From Tetranychus cinnabarinus (taxonomy: Eukaryota; Arthropoda; Arachnida; Trombidiformes; Tetranychidae), in assembly GCA_022266195.1 (NCBI GenBank), contig WHVY01000001.1, positions 9,238,001 to 9,302,000 on the forward strand: a stretch of 64,000 nucleotides of DNA, in the 5' to 3' direction. Below the pieces are notes generated by a model. The model was not told the DNA's origin and ran no database searches. It saw only the letters and a list, made by a program, of their open reading frames with translations. Position 1 is the first letter of the stretch; each line of letters opens with the position of its first letter. This document shows, piece after piece, positions 45,454 through 58,785 of this stretch. The position numbers were made by a program, and so were the translations under genes.

Positions 45454-48400
45454 CGTAATTTATTCACTTCCACCCTGTCCTGATGAAATTCACAAAATCA
45501 GGCTTCTATCTGTGTTTTGCTGTTTGGGGCAAAGATTAAATCAGATGATCTCGAAGAGGTGTAAACACTAATTATTCCCCTTCTGTTGTTTGACTACAGT
45601 TGATCCAACATATCAAATTGAAAGAGTTAATGTACTGGTTAAAACACGTTGGTCACTACTACACTCTTATTCATATTCAACTCTTTATCAACAATGTCCC
45701 TGGGTTAAAATAGTGTAAAATAACTGGCAAATTGTTGCTTCGATGGCTTACAACTTGGAAAGTCTGAAGCTAGCCAGATTGAAATTAGATAAGTTGGAAG
45801 TTGAAATTGGATAAACAGCACAAATAAAAAAACATGGAGGTGGTAACTCAACAGTTAACCAGTAATTACTCACTCAATCAAATTAATTGATCAATTATTG
45901 GTTTGGTCCTGGAGATTCATATTAGTAAAAACTATGTTTTTATTATTCTTGATGCACCGGTATTAAAGCAAATAACGATACTTGTGGTAAAGCTTTTGTC
46001 TTATACAAGAATTTCATCAATACAATGGTTTTGATTGTTTTTTTGTGGTTAATCATCAACTTTGGTGCTACGGTTACAATCAACCCTATCATAATCATAG
46101 TGATACCGCTACATCAGTTTGTTAGATGGTGATAAACACAAAGAAGTGATTAGATAAATAACGAGGCCTCGATAAATGTTTAAATATTTAATTTTTTTAT
46201 CTCTCTTATTTTCACGACTTTTCCCTAGCACAAGAGGATGGTCTTTATCGACGGATAGCAATTTTAATCGATTCGAAAATATCAATTGAAAAATAACGAT
46301 TAAAGACTGATTGAAAAGTGGTCAAAGTCTGTGGGAAGGATCAACTTTATGTCTGGATTTACTAATGTTAGTTACTCTAGCTCCCAAAGTATAATAATAA
46401 GTGAAACAATAGGAATTACCAGATTTTGTTCAGTGTAATTCACCTCAACTTTTAACACGTTCATCATTTAAAAAATCTTATTTAGTGAAAGTGTCATTAA
46501 ACAAATATGGTGAATTTTTTGATTCCATCATTGAAACGAAACGATTTAGTGATTTATCTGTAATTTTTCAATACTACATGTTAGTTGAGTGTCTTTACAC
46601 CAGGAAATAACATCAAGTTAACATTGAATAGTGTACAATGGATTCTGTGTTTATACCAAGTGATTAATTATTCGCATAACTTTTACGATGACTTGATTTT
46701 TGGTGAAACAATCAAAAACTCAGATCATTCACTATCATTGAGCAAATGATAAGGTTACGTGATCAACTTCACGCGCCCAATAATTCATCTTTAACAATCA
46801 CTTCCAAAGCAAATCCAAATGTTTAACCTAAGGTTAGATGATTTGCCACTGTTTAATAGTGTTTGATTTTCCCATTCACTATGTTATCAATTTGACCAAT
46901 GAAAATCGACAATAGAGCTGATCATCAAAAACTATTCGATTTCCAAAGTTGAAATCATTGATTAAAATCAAATCAGCAATCTGAACCCAGTTAAAACCGT
47001 TCGCTACAATGTGGTAGTTTATCTGATACATCTCATGAACTACATTTTTATTTCAATGTTTATTGAGACAATGAAGGAACAATTTGCTCAATCAATAAAG
47101 AATGGACTGAGAATGGATTAAATGTAAACTACTGGTTGCAGAAACTGAAGAGTATCACAATTAAATCTCAAGGCCCTACCTGAACCACTTGAAACAAATA
47201 TGAGAGTCACCTTGAAGAACTATTATGGTTACTTAAATGATTAAGATATTTTGACCTCTCAAAAGAGACTGAGAATTATCAGGAATAAGATATTAAGATA
47301 TTTGAAATGACAAGTTTCTATGATAATCGTATATTCCAACATTTCTATGACAGTCTTGTAATTGATTCAATAACTGGGTTATGAAGAGTTTATAACACAG
47401 GAAGATTTTCTTGCTTATTCACATGCAAGATTTACATAATTCTGGTGAATTTGGTCCATTTTTGAGCAAAGTATTGATTAATTATCAATTACTTAATCTA
47501 TCAGCCAGAATTGCTGATAAAATCAGCTGTTGTCACGTGAAGATTACATTAAGCCAACTTATTCCGCCAACTTTCGATTTCTTACAGATTTAATGATTAT
47601 TAGATATTCATCTAACTAATCTGTTTAATCAAAATGAGTGCTTCACGTGGAAAAGGTGAATATTTGAAAATTTCATGAATCTAATTCAATTATCTTTAAC
47701 TTTTTTATTTTCTTAAAATTTCCAGATAAATACAAAGATCTAGCTTAATGGAACCATGAAATACTACTTCAGTAAGTTCAAGCTTTATTGATATTTTTGG
47801 AGGTAACCATCTCTTTGAATAAATACTTACCTCTTACTGTTATATTTTATTATATTAATATTTTTTACCTTTCATTTTAATTTAGGAGAAAGAGCAGAAA
47901 GAAAGAAAAAAAATTACCTGTAAGAGGAAATTGTTAATTATTCCAAGAGATGGAGTTCCTCCGAAATATCGATAAAGTGAAACTGTATTTGAAATCAATC
48001 AAAGATCCAGTAAAACGATCCGACTTGAGCTGTTGTTAGTGACAAATGTCCAATTGATGATTACCAGACATTCAATACTGATTTGGAAAGCTATTTTTAT
48101 CACTAATCAATGGAAATGAACTGCTCCTTAAAGATCAGGATTCCCAAAGTTTCAAGGATCAAGCTACTAATGACAATTTATGGCAAAAAACAATACTAAT
48201 TACTTTTTACCTTTACAAAGTTAAAGATGGATCCATACAGTCGAGTACCTGAAATTGTCTAATGTTTCAGACACAAAATTTGAAAATACTAATTTCCTAT
48301 CAAATTGACTGTTGATTAATTTTTGTATCGCCTCCTACTCAAAGTGTAGTTTTTGGCTGGCTTTAGGAATTTAGAAAATGAAAAATTAACATTGAAATGG

Positions 48401-48832
48401 ATTGTTATTTAATTTTTTGAGCTAAATTGCAAGATTATTTCAATCGATACGAGATGAAATGAATGTGAATGAGTGAATGGACAATTTTTAGGTAACGACA
48501 ATTTCAGGGACTCGACTGTATTACGTTTTAATATTTATAAAGCAAGACTATTGAGACTACCTTGAAAGTGTATGAATTGAGTTATTATTTATTTCTGTGT
48601 GAAATAAATGAAATGATTTTGATTAGAAGAGAGAAAGAGTTAAAGAAAGAAGATGATAACCTTGGTGTGTTAGTGACTATCGATTAGTTGTATGTTCAAA
48701 GTTGCACTGTACATACGCACTTGGTATATATTGAGATCTGTTTCTACCTTCACTTGCCTTGTGTGTTACATGAAAGGATTGTGAAGGATAAATGAGAAGC
48801 AAATTGAACTTCTATGAACCTTGTGAACCATA

Positions 48833-49003
48833 ATGTTGTCCCTGAAAACGCTTCCTATGAACCAGTTTCATTGGAAATATCAGATAATTGACCTTGACTT
48901 TTATTCTTTCCATTCATTTCAGGGTCACTTTAACCCTGAAACACGATTCTATGGCAATGGAAGCATCAAGCTCATGCTCAACTCTTTTCTTCCATGGTCA
49001 TGA
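48833..49003 (+). CDS. Hypothetical small ORF (56 aa)
   Basis: Reads MLSLKTLPMNQFHWKYQ to NGSIKLMLNSFLPWS. The second half (GHFNPETRFYGNGSIKL) follows a good splice-acceptor-like TTCATTTCAG, so it could also be the last exon of an unseen gene. No domain recognised. Confidence 0.2.
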   Translation: MLSLKTLPMNQFHWKYQIIDLDFYSFHSFQGHFNPETRFYGNGSIKLMLNSFLPWS

Positions 49004-50692
49004 ACAAAGTAAAGAAACATTCAAGGTAGACATCATTTATGATACAATAGGAATACTTCATCACTTCTTCCTCTCTTCTTTACCCTTTCTGTCTTCCTCT
49101 GTTTATTTTATATATTTAACATCATTTTCATCACAAATTTCATTCCAAGGTTTATCGACTCCGTCAATGCGCAAACCTAAACTAACTTTTACCCAAAAAA
49201 TGTTCAACATTTCACTTTAACCTTTTGCCTTTGATTAGTATTTGTTTTCACGTTTTCACGGTTTCTCATTATTTAAATTGTAAATCATCTTTCATTGTTA
49301 ATAACCTTAATTTTGCTTTTTTACTCTATTTATAGCCAAAGACTTTACCGTTGCGGAAACGTTTCTAACAGTTGATGAAACTATGAAATGCTAATGATTC
49401 ATTTTGGTTATGTTTAGTTTCATTGTTTTCAATTTTGATATTCATTTGATGCCCACTCACTCAGCTAATTTCAATGTAATTCAATCAGTGGAAAGTTGAG
49501 AAATTAAAGTATCGTCTGAAATTGATAAAGAAATGTGTTCTCTGTTTGAATTACATTAAAGCTAATTTATGACTTATTCACACTTTATTCAGAACTGCAA
49601 TTGAGTGAATCTTGTGAAACCTTTATTGTTGAAAATGATGTTTGATTTAAAGATTTACCTTTTACTGTTCTGCTACTGATCAACACGATTAATTTTATTA
49701 CACATCTAACTCTTTGATTAATCTGGATTGTTGAAGATAATTATTGTTGACAGTCAATAAGTTGAAAATAAGCTAAAAATAATATTTGATTAACATCTAG
49801 TATGGGGAGTAAATAGATTAGTGTAAACTGAAAGTGAAACTATTGTTTTGCTGTTTGGATTTACCCTGTCTTATCATCTATTAACTTGATTAATTCGTTA
49901 TTTTGACATATTTTGATTTAAATAGGTTGTTATTGACATATTGTGCAGCTTCAAAAACAACAACACTAAACATTTACAGTAGGTTACCATTAACTTGAAT
50001 TCAATTTCACCTTATAACATGAGTAAAGGGATATCGATCTTCGAACGAGCTTTACTCGGTAAAAGGAGCTGACCTAAACAGTTAACTTGACAGAGTATCG
50101 CTCAACGGTCTGTCCGACCATTAAATTAATTTCATTGTTTGTGACAATCAATGGATTTGGATCTCAAATGAGATCCTAAAGATGGGATAGAATCCATTTA
50201 GGCGCCATACTTTGGATGTTTCTAACACGAATTGTCGAGAAAATAACTGTTTGATGGAATTTTTAGGTTCATTAAGTATTTAAAAGCAATTTAAACACAA
50301 TCAAAAATTGTTGATTTCAACTGAAAATTGAAAATAACCCAAAAAAGTGAACCTGATAAAATTTCGTGTTGGCGCTACCTATTGGGTCAAGTATTTTAGA
50401 GCTATTTTAATGTAATTTTTTAATTGTTTAAACCAAAATAGCCAAAAATTCAGCCAAAAAAGTGAGATCAGTGGGTCAGATTTACTCAAATCAATAGGAA
50501 TTATCTGTTAAAAAGCTCAGAATAAGTCAGTAACATAACATTTAGATTATTGAATGAAGAACATTTTTGTATCTCTAAAAATGTTTACCGTAAAATTGAA
50601 AGATTCATGTTCTTAGGAGATTAAGCTGAACCATTCAACAGGAAAATCGTTTTTTAGATGATGTTTTCTGGACAGAAATCATGGAAAAACTT

Positions 50693-50855
50693 TCAATTGT
50701 TATGTAAAAAATGTAATCATCTGATTTTAAAGCTTTCATTACCTTAAATCACACTTTGAAGGATAGTTGACTTGGCTTTCATTCAAACGGTTTAATTTTA
50801 AACATTAGCTCAACAATGTGTGATTACATTTTTGGTGCCTACATAACAATTAACG
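50693..50855. repeat. Small inverted-repeat (MITE-like) element
   Basis: Ends AATTGTTATGTA and TACATAACAATT face each other, and the pairing continues through AAAATGTAATCA and TGATTACATTTT, with a 4-nt bulge. About 160 bp, no coding. No clear target-site duplication, so the call is tentative. Confidence 0.45.
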
Positions 50856-53800
50856 TCTCTTGGAATCATATGATTTTCAAGTTTACAATGACGATTACAG
50901 CTGTAAATATTCAACAATTGGACTTTTTTGTAAAATTGTATTTAAAATGGTTTGTTTTTTCTGGTTCAGGATTTAAATGATTGCTGGTTGTGTTAATCAG
51001 AGACTGGAAAAGGTTCAATTGAAGAGTAAATATTTGTTGATGCGGATTTACTATTGACTGTCTACAATTTGATCAATGTAATGTTTATAGATCGATTAAT
51101 AACCCTTTTTGTAGTTCATTATCCGCTAATTTGTCTGTAACAAAAAAAGCACAATCAGCGCCATCAAAAAGCTTTCCATTGATTTCCCAATGAATATTAT
51201 TGAATTGATAATCATCTTATATGATTATCTTACGAGGTCATCAACTCAACCAATTTAGTTGATCAAATTATGATAAATTATGAAGCCATTCTAACTGCGC
51301 TGTTGATCAGTCAAATACAATTGATTCTTTAAATAATTGTAATCAAATGATCAATAGCAATCACCCGTTACAAGTCATAAGACATTGGGTTTAGCTTTTT
51401 GGGTTTACCTTTGTCAATCAATGGATGCAGTTGAAAGCCTTTTGATTGTCTGTAGTTTCATTTATTATACTTTAATTGTGAATCTGTTCATTTTCAGGTT
51501 TAATAGCTTCCATCTCTATTAACCTTGAATTGATTTAATTGTAACAATCTTTGTTTCACAAGAAATCAAGAGAATCGCGCATTTCCAATGTTGAATTATT
51601 TCGCTATTCATCATCCAATTCTTGTTATTTTGTTATACATACTTGTATTAACAATAGTTAGCAATAAATCTAAGTGTCATCACATGATGATTGCAAGTGA
51701 TTTTGATAATCATAATCTCTCTAATAGCTACAATGAACATCAATAATCAGAATAATGAACAACATCTTCATCTTCACTGAAAAGTTACAAAATTTCCGGC
51801 CAATTCTTACCTATTTGTGTATTTAACTTTTATGGAAGGAAATTAAATCATGTCATTTGATGAAATTGTTAATATCAAGGTTGAAATATTGTCTAATTTT
51901 GAGTTAATTAACAATTACTATTTGCTATTTAACTTTAACCATCCAAAGCAAACCTAAAGTATGAGAAGTTGACTTATAAATTAGGCTTGACTAGCTGATA
52001 AAATCATGATAATAATCTGATGATTGCGTCTGATTCCGTAATTTTCTTGCAATCACTATTATTTTCATGAGTAGAATCAGTTTTCAGAAAACGATTGTAA
52101 GATTAAACAGTAATTAATTAGAGATGCAATTGATTTAAATGTTGAACCAATTAACCGATATTTCAAGATATTGATATGGTTACATATTGAACATTTGACT
52201 AATACACATTTGTATATAAAATAACCACTAAAGTAACTCTTGATTGTAACCATTTTCCTGTCACAATCAACACTTTTTCCTTTCTCTTTTTCTTACACTT
52301 AAAATTTTTCTGGATCGCAGCCAAGGCCTGAGTCGTCATGATGGTTATCATCATGATCATGAGTATCAAAAACATCATTTGATATTTGCCAATTGAACAA
52401 AATTCCCTAATAGTTAACTCTTTACTCTACCAAATGTGTAAACACCATATAAATCATCCTTTCTTTAACCCATTGTCACATTGTCGACAACATTCCAATC
52501 AGCTTCTGAATCAAGTTCAAGTTCACAATTCATGTTATTTTGAACCATTAGGCATGGTTATGTCGCCTTTTTGTCGCTTTCATGGTTGCTGCCAAATTTA
52601 CTGGTAAGGAAATACGAGAAAGGAAAATAATTATTTCTAATTTGTAAGACAATAAAACAACTATTAATTCAATTAACGTCTGAAGCTGATTCCAGAAGTA
52701 AAATGTAATTAGCAATTTTTCAATAGTTATTAATGATTTCAAAGTATCAGATTGATACTTGAAGTTAATTTGTTTGGATTGTAATTCAATAAACTAATCG
52801 ATTCACTTGAATACAACAAAACTTCAATAGACACACAGTTGCACTGAATTGTAGCTTTTTTCAAAAGGATTATTAGCTTATTAGCCAAAGGCTATTTTCT
52901 GGAATGTTAATCTGTTTCATACGAATGAATGTAACTAATCTTGTTTGTTTGTCTCTAATAATTGTGATGAAATTTAACCCAAAATTATGCTAAACAGTTA
53001 AGCTTTTAAATAAACATAAGATTGGGTTGAAGAGATTACCAGATTATTCTAGGTATAAACCAAGAGATTATTCAGCAACCTTAGTATCCAATTCACGTTA
53101 TTTTGTTTCAAGGGTCTAATCTTGGGGTTTTGTTTCACGTCTGGTCAGTATTTCATCATCTGTCTCGGACTGACAATGACACCAATCAACTATCCAAGGG
53201 TGAAGTTCATATTATGAACCCGTTAGCGGTTTCAAGTTTAAATTAAGGTTAATTCAATGTTAAGGTTAATAACACAATTTTAGACTTGATTTAAATTTAA
53301 CTCTCTATTAAAAGAATTTAAATTTTAATCATTAATTTTGTGCACCTTAGCAATCATTAAGGTTAGTCCTGTTAAATTTGAATGTTAATGGTTGCTCTTT
53401 CAAGAAACAATGTTGTTTTTTTACAAACCCTATTAAATTGTTTTTTATTGCTTGTCTTGCTCATCAAATTGTAGGCAATAACAGCTTAATCCTAATTAAG
53501 CTTGATTATATTTCGTTGCATCACTGAATAATTAACCATTGAAGGTGTGGTGATGGTGTAAATTGTATCAATTGTCTGAGTTGAAGTAAATTCAAGTTAA
53601 TCCTAATCAGGCTTCCTAGTGCGATCCTTCGTTATTAAAACTCCTGGTGTGGTTGGGAAGATTAAGTGTTATTATTGCTGATTATTTCAGGGTGATGACA
53701 ATTAATGGTTTTCACTTTCATTGTAATCGTGTATAGTTGACTAGTTAATGCAGATATTGAGTACATTTGTTTTACACGCTTAAAGATTAAGAGCAGAGAT

Positions 53801-55821
53801 TTAGTAAGCAAAGATTGGTATGAGTAATTTATTAATTATAATACCAATATTGAGATGACCTTTTGTGTATTTAGTTGCTTTTCTTGATGTTGTCTTGGTT
53901 GGTATTAATGTTGAAAAGACCACGATGCCAATTGTTTGCCAATTAAATATGAATTGAGAGGTAAAGTCAACAAACCATTGTCAATCATTTATATGCATGT
54001 AAATTATTTGTTTGGTTATTTGCCTTGCTTTACATTTATCCATGTTAATGTTTAACTAAAAGTTCCTATCGTTAAAATTCTGAACTTCCTCTCACAGATG
54101 GATCCTTTGTTTGCTAGAATAAGGTTTTGTTTGAATAATTTAGGCTTTGCTTTCGTCTTTTAATCAAGCTTGATGTGTGCTTAATCGATAATAATCTTAG
54201 CCACGCATACACATCTCTCCTACCGAGAAGCATTAAGATTGCTGGAATCAAAGCATTTTGTGCATAGTTATTTTGCTATCAGCCAAAGCATTTGATATCA
54301 GGCTGACAATCAACTCTCAATTATATCGGAATCTCGTGAGTGATAAGAGTGAAAAGGCTGCAAAAGAAAGAGAAAACAAGAGAAATTAATAAGATGTTAA
54401 GGTGATTATGAGTGAATTCATCTAGCTAATGATTACTTTACGCAATTGAAACCAATCAGATAAGTTGATGTATCATCTTTGGCTTAGGCTCGATTTACGA
54501 CGCGCTGAAGTAATTTATACCTTTGTTGAGGCTTGTGATGTAAAAAATGTGATGAATCAGTCTTCCGATTTGATAAGCTTCACTTATACCAATTACGATG
54601 CATCTAAGAAAGAATAGAATAGAATGTAATGATGGAAAATATTAAGCGAAAGTTTGCTATTTGAATAGATTGACTTTATCTATCCTTTTTTGTTGTTGAA
54701 AGTTAAGAGTATAACGGCAAAAAACCATGGAAAACATTGACACTATTTACTTACTTTTAAGGTGCAACAACCATTAAATGAAAAGTAATGAAATATGAAA
54801 ATTACAGTTATTTAGGAAGCCATTTTTAACAGGTTAATAGACCAACAGAAAGGGTAGACGAAAAATCGATGGATCAACAGTGAAAGTTTACTGAGTACAT
54901 GATATAAAAGTAAGTTAAGGCGCAAAGAGGTAAAGAAATTTAGCTTATAAACTGGGTTGAAGGTTTGGCAAAGTGGAAATCGATGAGAAACGTAGGTGTA
55001 AACAGAGCAAATGTACCAAATTTTCAGACACCGGGAACAAGTATGTTAATATACGAAAAGAGATATAAAAAAAATTCTGAGGATGCTCAACTAGTAACCG
55101 GAAATATTATCATCAATAGGTTAATAATAGAACCTCTTTTTACATCGGATCTAACAATATCGATCCATCCAGTATCTAATCGATCTTTCTTTTTTTCCCT
55201 TACTTTTTATCTTTCTAAATCTCTGTCTATCATTAATTCTCCCCTCTTTTTTTCCTAGTCTTGCTCATATGGTTTTTTGTTTTGGTAAATCCCCTTTTCT
55301 CTGTCTATTTTCATCTTTTGTATCTTCTTTTTGCTCTCTCTTCTCTCTTTGGAGGCTGGACAATACCTTTCAGACTCAGTCTGGCCTTTTTGGTATTTAA
55401 GGAAGGAACGTGTTCCAACTTTTCACATTTCAAGTCATCGAGTTTCAGACTTAACTTTACTCTTGTGGTTCAATTGGCGGCTCACCCATCTTACATCTTA
55501 TATCGTTTCTGTTTTACTCATCGTCATCCTCATCTTCATCAACATTTTCATCATCAATTGACAGTTATCTTATTCAAGTTTAACTGGATATTTTGACTAG
55601 TGAAAAGGAGACACTTTTCTTTTAAAAACCGAACAAGTCAAATTCAATTTTTTGATTTTCTTATTGGTAAGTTACAGTTCTCGACTCATATCTCTTCTGA
55701 ATCTTCTGAGTCTTCTGTGTTTCTCTTTATTAATGTGATTGTTTTTACTTCATCTTTTGACTATTAGTTTCATCTTAACCAAGTTTAAATCGAGAACAAC
55801 TTAAACCGATACCAGGAAAGT

Positions 55822-56163
55822 ATGTACAACGAAGATGTTATTCAAGAAGCTGTGCAAGTCTATGAAGAGCGCATGAATGATCTGATGACCGAAAACGGAG
55901 ATATTGGTTCAGTTTACGAATTAAGACGAAAACACAGTACTGCTAAATTTGAGGCTGTTGACCATTTTATTAAGAATTGCCGGTTTGAAGTGAACCCTTG
56001 GCGATTGGAAAAGGAATTGCGTGAAAAATTTGATAAACTTGTTGATACAGTTAAGAAACACCGAAAGAATCGTAAAAATAACATGTTCTCTGACAATAAG
56101 TCAATTAACAACATATGGAGTTCAATTTGTCACAAGCCATCTGAAATAGCAAATCAACAATGA
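55822..56163 (+). CDS. Atlastin-like middle-domain fragment (short ORF)
   Basis: 113 aa, start MYNEDVIQEAVQVYEERM. The helical segment with Y-E-x-R-M, an EL...H spacing (ELRRKHSTAKFEAVDHF), F.. and a Leu/Lys-rich last helix (LEKELREKFDKLVDTVKK) resembles the three-helix-bundle middle domain of atlastin GTPases. The GTPase domain and the membrane hairpin are both absent. The 5' side is non-coding with a possible CAG acceptor just before the ATG. It could be a small expressed gene or a truncated duplicate. A more decayed copy lies at 60977-61400. Confidence 0.5.
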   Translation: MYNEDVIQEAVQVYEERMNDLMTENGDIGSVYELRRKHSTAKFEAVDHFIKNCRFEVNPWRLEKELREKFDKLVDTVKKHRKNRKNNMFSDNKSINNIWSSICHKPSEIANQQ

Positions 56164-57422
56164 AAATCTTCATGGATCTTTCAGCATTGTTTTTTTCGAC
56201 TTAAATCGTTGTCACATACAAACACAAAATCATTCATCGTTTTGTACAGTCCACATAAATTGAAATCAAAACAACTTAAACGATACGGAAAACAATATCT
56301 CACCCAAAAATGTCTTACTAATAACTCCACTTGATATGTTTTTTTCATCAAACGGAAAGCTTTGTACATTTCAGCAACTTTCTAGCTGACATTTAAAAAA
56401 CTTATCACTTTTTTTCATAAACTAAAACTATTTATCCTCACCTGAAATGAAAATCAATAAACAAACATTACTATGTTCAGTTTTATCAAAGTTTAAATCT
56501 TATTTAATCATTTACATAGTACTTGTGATCATTAATCGCGTTTAAACTTACATAATCGATACTTGAAATCATCAGCCCAATCAATCAGGCTTACTTGTTA
56601 GAAGAGGTGAAAATTTTTACTTTTTTATTGATCTATTGGAGATTTCAATAGAACTTTCTCCAAAAGATTAAATGATTACAATTAACTTCCATAAATAGCT
56701 TTAAGATTTATGATGAAAATGAAGCAAACCATTTGATAGTATAATAGACTTAGTTTAGACACATTAAATTGTTTAAGGTCTTAAAAGATCATAACAATTA
56801 TGATAATGACAGTCAGTTTCGTGCAACCAATTGGAAACATTTACATTTATATAAGTCAACTTATTGACTTGAGTCTTTTTTCAATATTTATAAGTTGAAT
56901 CAATACATAGTTAAATCAATATCTATAAATAAAGCACAAATTAAATTAAACAACCAGTCAAGGCTTAATCAATCTTCAATTGTTTAAACTAATCATACAG
57001 TTTGGTTCAAAACAGCTAAACTTACTACGGTTAAAGCAGCGGACCAAAATATTAGTCTTAATCGCTCTAAATCCACTAGAATTAGATATTCAAAAATGAT
57101 GGGACATTTTGACTCAATTGTGTTCAACTCGAAATTAAGACTAGATTTTTTTAACTAGACGTTCGGCTCTTATAATGAAATGAATTATGAAAATATGAAA
57201 CTTATCAAATTTTAAAGATCTGAATCTTTTTTAATCAATTACGATGGAATTGTAAAAATGGATAATGTCTGGTTAATTAATAATTCTTATTGATGTTTGC
57301 AATGATCATTGAAAGTTTTATTTTCCTTTTATTAATAGCTACTTGTTCAATCTTTTTTTGATTGACAATGTTAACTTACGAATTCATAAATCTTTATTTT
57401 AATATTGGTCAATTAATCTGTT
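56164..57422. other. Intergenic
   Basis: AT-rich. Bases 56164-56480 share sequence with the copy at 61200-61400 (GAAAGCTTTGTACATTTCAG-like text). From 56480 on I see nothing. Confidence 0.4.
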
Positions 57423-57671
57423 ATGATTTTGTATTGTAAATCTTGCTATTTTATTCCTTGGATGATTGCAGCCGTTATTGATATCACACTTGATCTAGCT
57501 CATAGTTTTGATGAAATAACATTACCACTGATAATGGTATTACTTAATCAAAATACTCACAATTTTCATGTACTTTTACAGCTTTATGCTCTTTATTCAG
57601 CGCATAGACAATACATACTCATAACTGATGGTACAAGTAAGTTTTATTTGATGCTGTATCCTCTAAAATGA
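57423..57671 (+). CDS. Hypothetical ORF, hydrophobic (82 aa)
   Basis: Reads MILYCKSCYFIPWMIAAVID then hydrophobic stretches and LQLYALYSAHRQYILITDGT. Two possible membrane segments. It might be an exon of a small tetraspan protein, but no start context, splice partner or domain is secure. Confidence 0.25.
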   Translation: MILYCKSCYFIPWMIAAVIDITLDLAHSFDEITLPLIMVLLNQNTHNFHVLLQLYALYSAHRQYILITDGTSKFYLMLYPLK

Positions 57672-57789
57672 TTTCATCGTTAGTTTACGCTATTCAGATT
57701 CTAGAAAAATCAAAGTACTCCCAGCCGATGGAGAGGAAAATGAAAATGCATCTAAAGCTTGACTGTGTTACACTAAAAGATCTAATATG

Positions 57790-58425
57790 AGTGCAGAATG
57801 TAAAAAAACGCACAGATACTTCTTTGTTGTAACCATTTTCATCTTTGGGTTGAGTTGAAGTTTCTGTCACTTTAATTGAATTATTCTTGGTCATTGTAAC
57901 ATCGGCAATTGATGGATATACACTGACTTGGGCTAGCCATGGAAGTTGCTCCTTCTTGACCTAACCTAACAACGACTGCTTCGCCATCCTTTTCTATCTT
58001 TATGCTTGTTTCTTTAATCATTACACTATCAAATTGGGATTTGTCTTTAGTCTTCCATCTATCCATACCTTCGAACCCTTCATTTGTTTTTACTTTTATT
58101 GTAGAGCCATTGACTTCAATAGGATCAGGTTCAAGGAGATCGGCAGGTATCTTAATGTCTTCGACTTCCTTAAGTAACATGTATAAAGGTTCCATTTGAT
58201 CATTGAACTTGGCCAACATTAATCGAGAGTCTGCTTTTGGTAACACATCAGGATCTTCTTCCACTATTTCCCCACAATATGAACACTTGAATTCATTTGA
58301 TACATGATCTCATAGTTGATCTGCTTCAAGATCAGTGAAAGTCTTACAATTTACACAAATAAAGGACGATCGCGATTTCGTGGAATCGCGAGTCGCATTA
58401 ACTGTTTAAGACTTATTGGTCATTA
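57790..58425 (-). pseudogene. TFIIE-alpha (GTF2E1) pseudogene
   Basis: Minus strand reads RDSTKSRSSFICVNCKTFTD, LEADQL, a TGA, then EFKCSYCGEIVEEDPDVLPK and FNDQMEPLYMLLKEVEDI. This is the zinc ribbon (CxxC...CxxC) and following helix of the TFIIE large subunit, which opens promoters with TFIIH. The TGA (about 58315) replaces the conserved Phe in the QLFDP segment. Further on, about 10 extra bases (GTTAGGTTAG-like, about 57960) shift the frame before KKEQLPWL, which matches the conserved W-L segment. The N-terminal winged helix and the acidic C-terminus are absent. Probably a decayed partial copy; an assembly error is possible but two lesions make it less likely. Confidence 0.85.
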
Positions 58426-58785
58426 AAGCTAAAGGTTATCAAGATTTTATTTTTTAATGACATCTCTGACAAAGACATCCAGGTTTGACTATGTGAATCC
58501 CTTCGAAAGATTATCTTGAATGATTTTATTGTTTTTTGTTGATAGTGAGTAAGGTAGCTAGATTTATTTTTAATCTCTTGATCAACTTAGCAACCTCAAA
58601 ATGTATCAAATTTTTTTTACTGGATGAGTTTATCATTTTGTGAGATTTTGATGGTTAATTTGAATAATGCATGATTAAGAACATAAATTAAATTTGAAAT
58701 GTAAATACAATAAGGCTAATATGTATTATTACTGAAAAAATACACGATTTACATTTACTTACAACAAAAAAGACTAGTTTATTTA
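58426..58785. other. Intergenic
   Basis: AT-rich. No gene. 3' flank of MRM3. Confidence 0.4.

Larger units (their letters stand above)
45454..55821. other. Gene-poor 10.4-kb interval
   Basis: No convincing protein gene on either strand. Contents noted: a possible spliced non-coding or micro-ORF transcript at 47634-47900 (ATG, then GTGAAT, TTTCCAG and GTAAGT-like sites); a 56-codon ORF at 48833-49003; a small inverted-repeat element at 50693-50855; a His-rich short open stretch after a CAG near 52320; and a pyrimidine-rich tract at 55190-55560 next to the atlastin-like ORF. It may be introns, regulatory DNA or non-coding transcripts of a neighbouring gene. Confidence 0.4.

Noticed and set aside
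47634..47900. Spliced micro-ORF starting MSASRGK
   Set aside because: Splice sites are plausible but the frame stops after 14 codons; kept only as a note in the gene-poor interval.
52320..52385. His-rich exon after a CAG acceptor
   Set aside because: Short, ends in a stop, no partner exon and no homolog recognised.
54965..55596. Two hydrophobic open frames before the atlastin-like ORF
   Set aside because: They result from pyrimidine-rich composition (Phe/Leu/Ser-rich), lack an ATG at the first start, and sit where a 5' UTR or promoter is expected.
58300..58330. TGA in the TFIIE-alpha copy as a selenocysteine or recoded codon
   Set aside because: The aligned family residue is Phe, and a separate frameshift downstream already marks the copy as dead.
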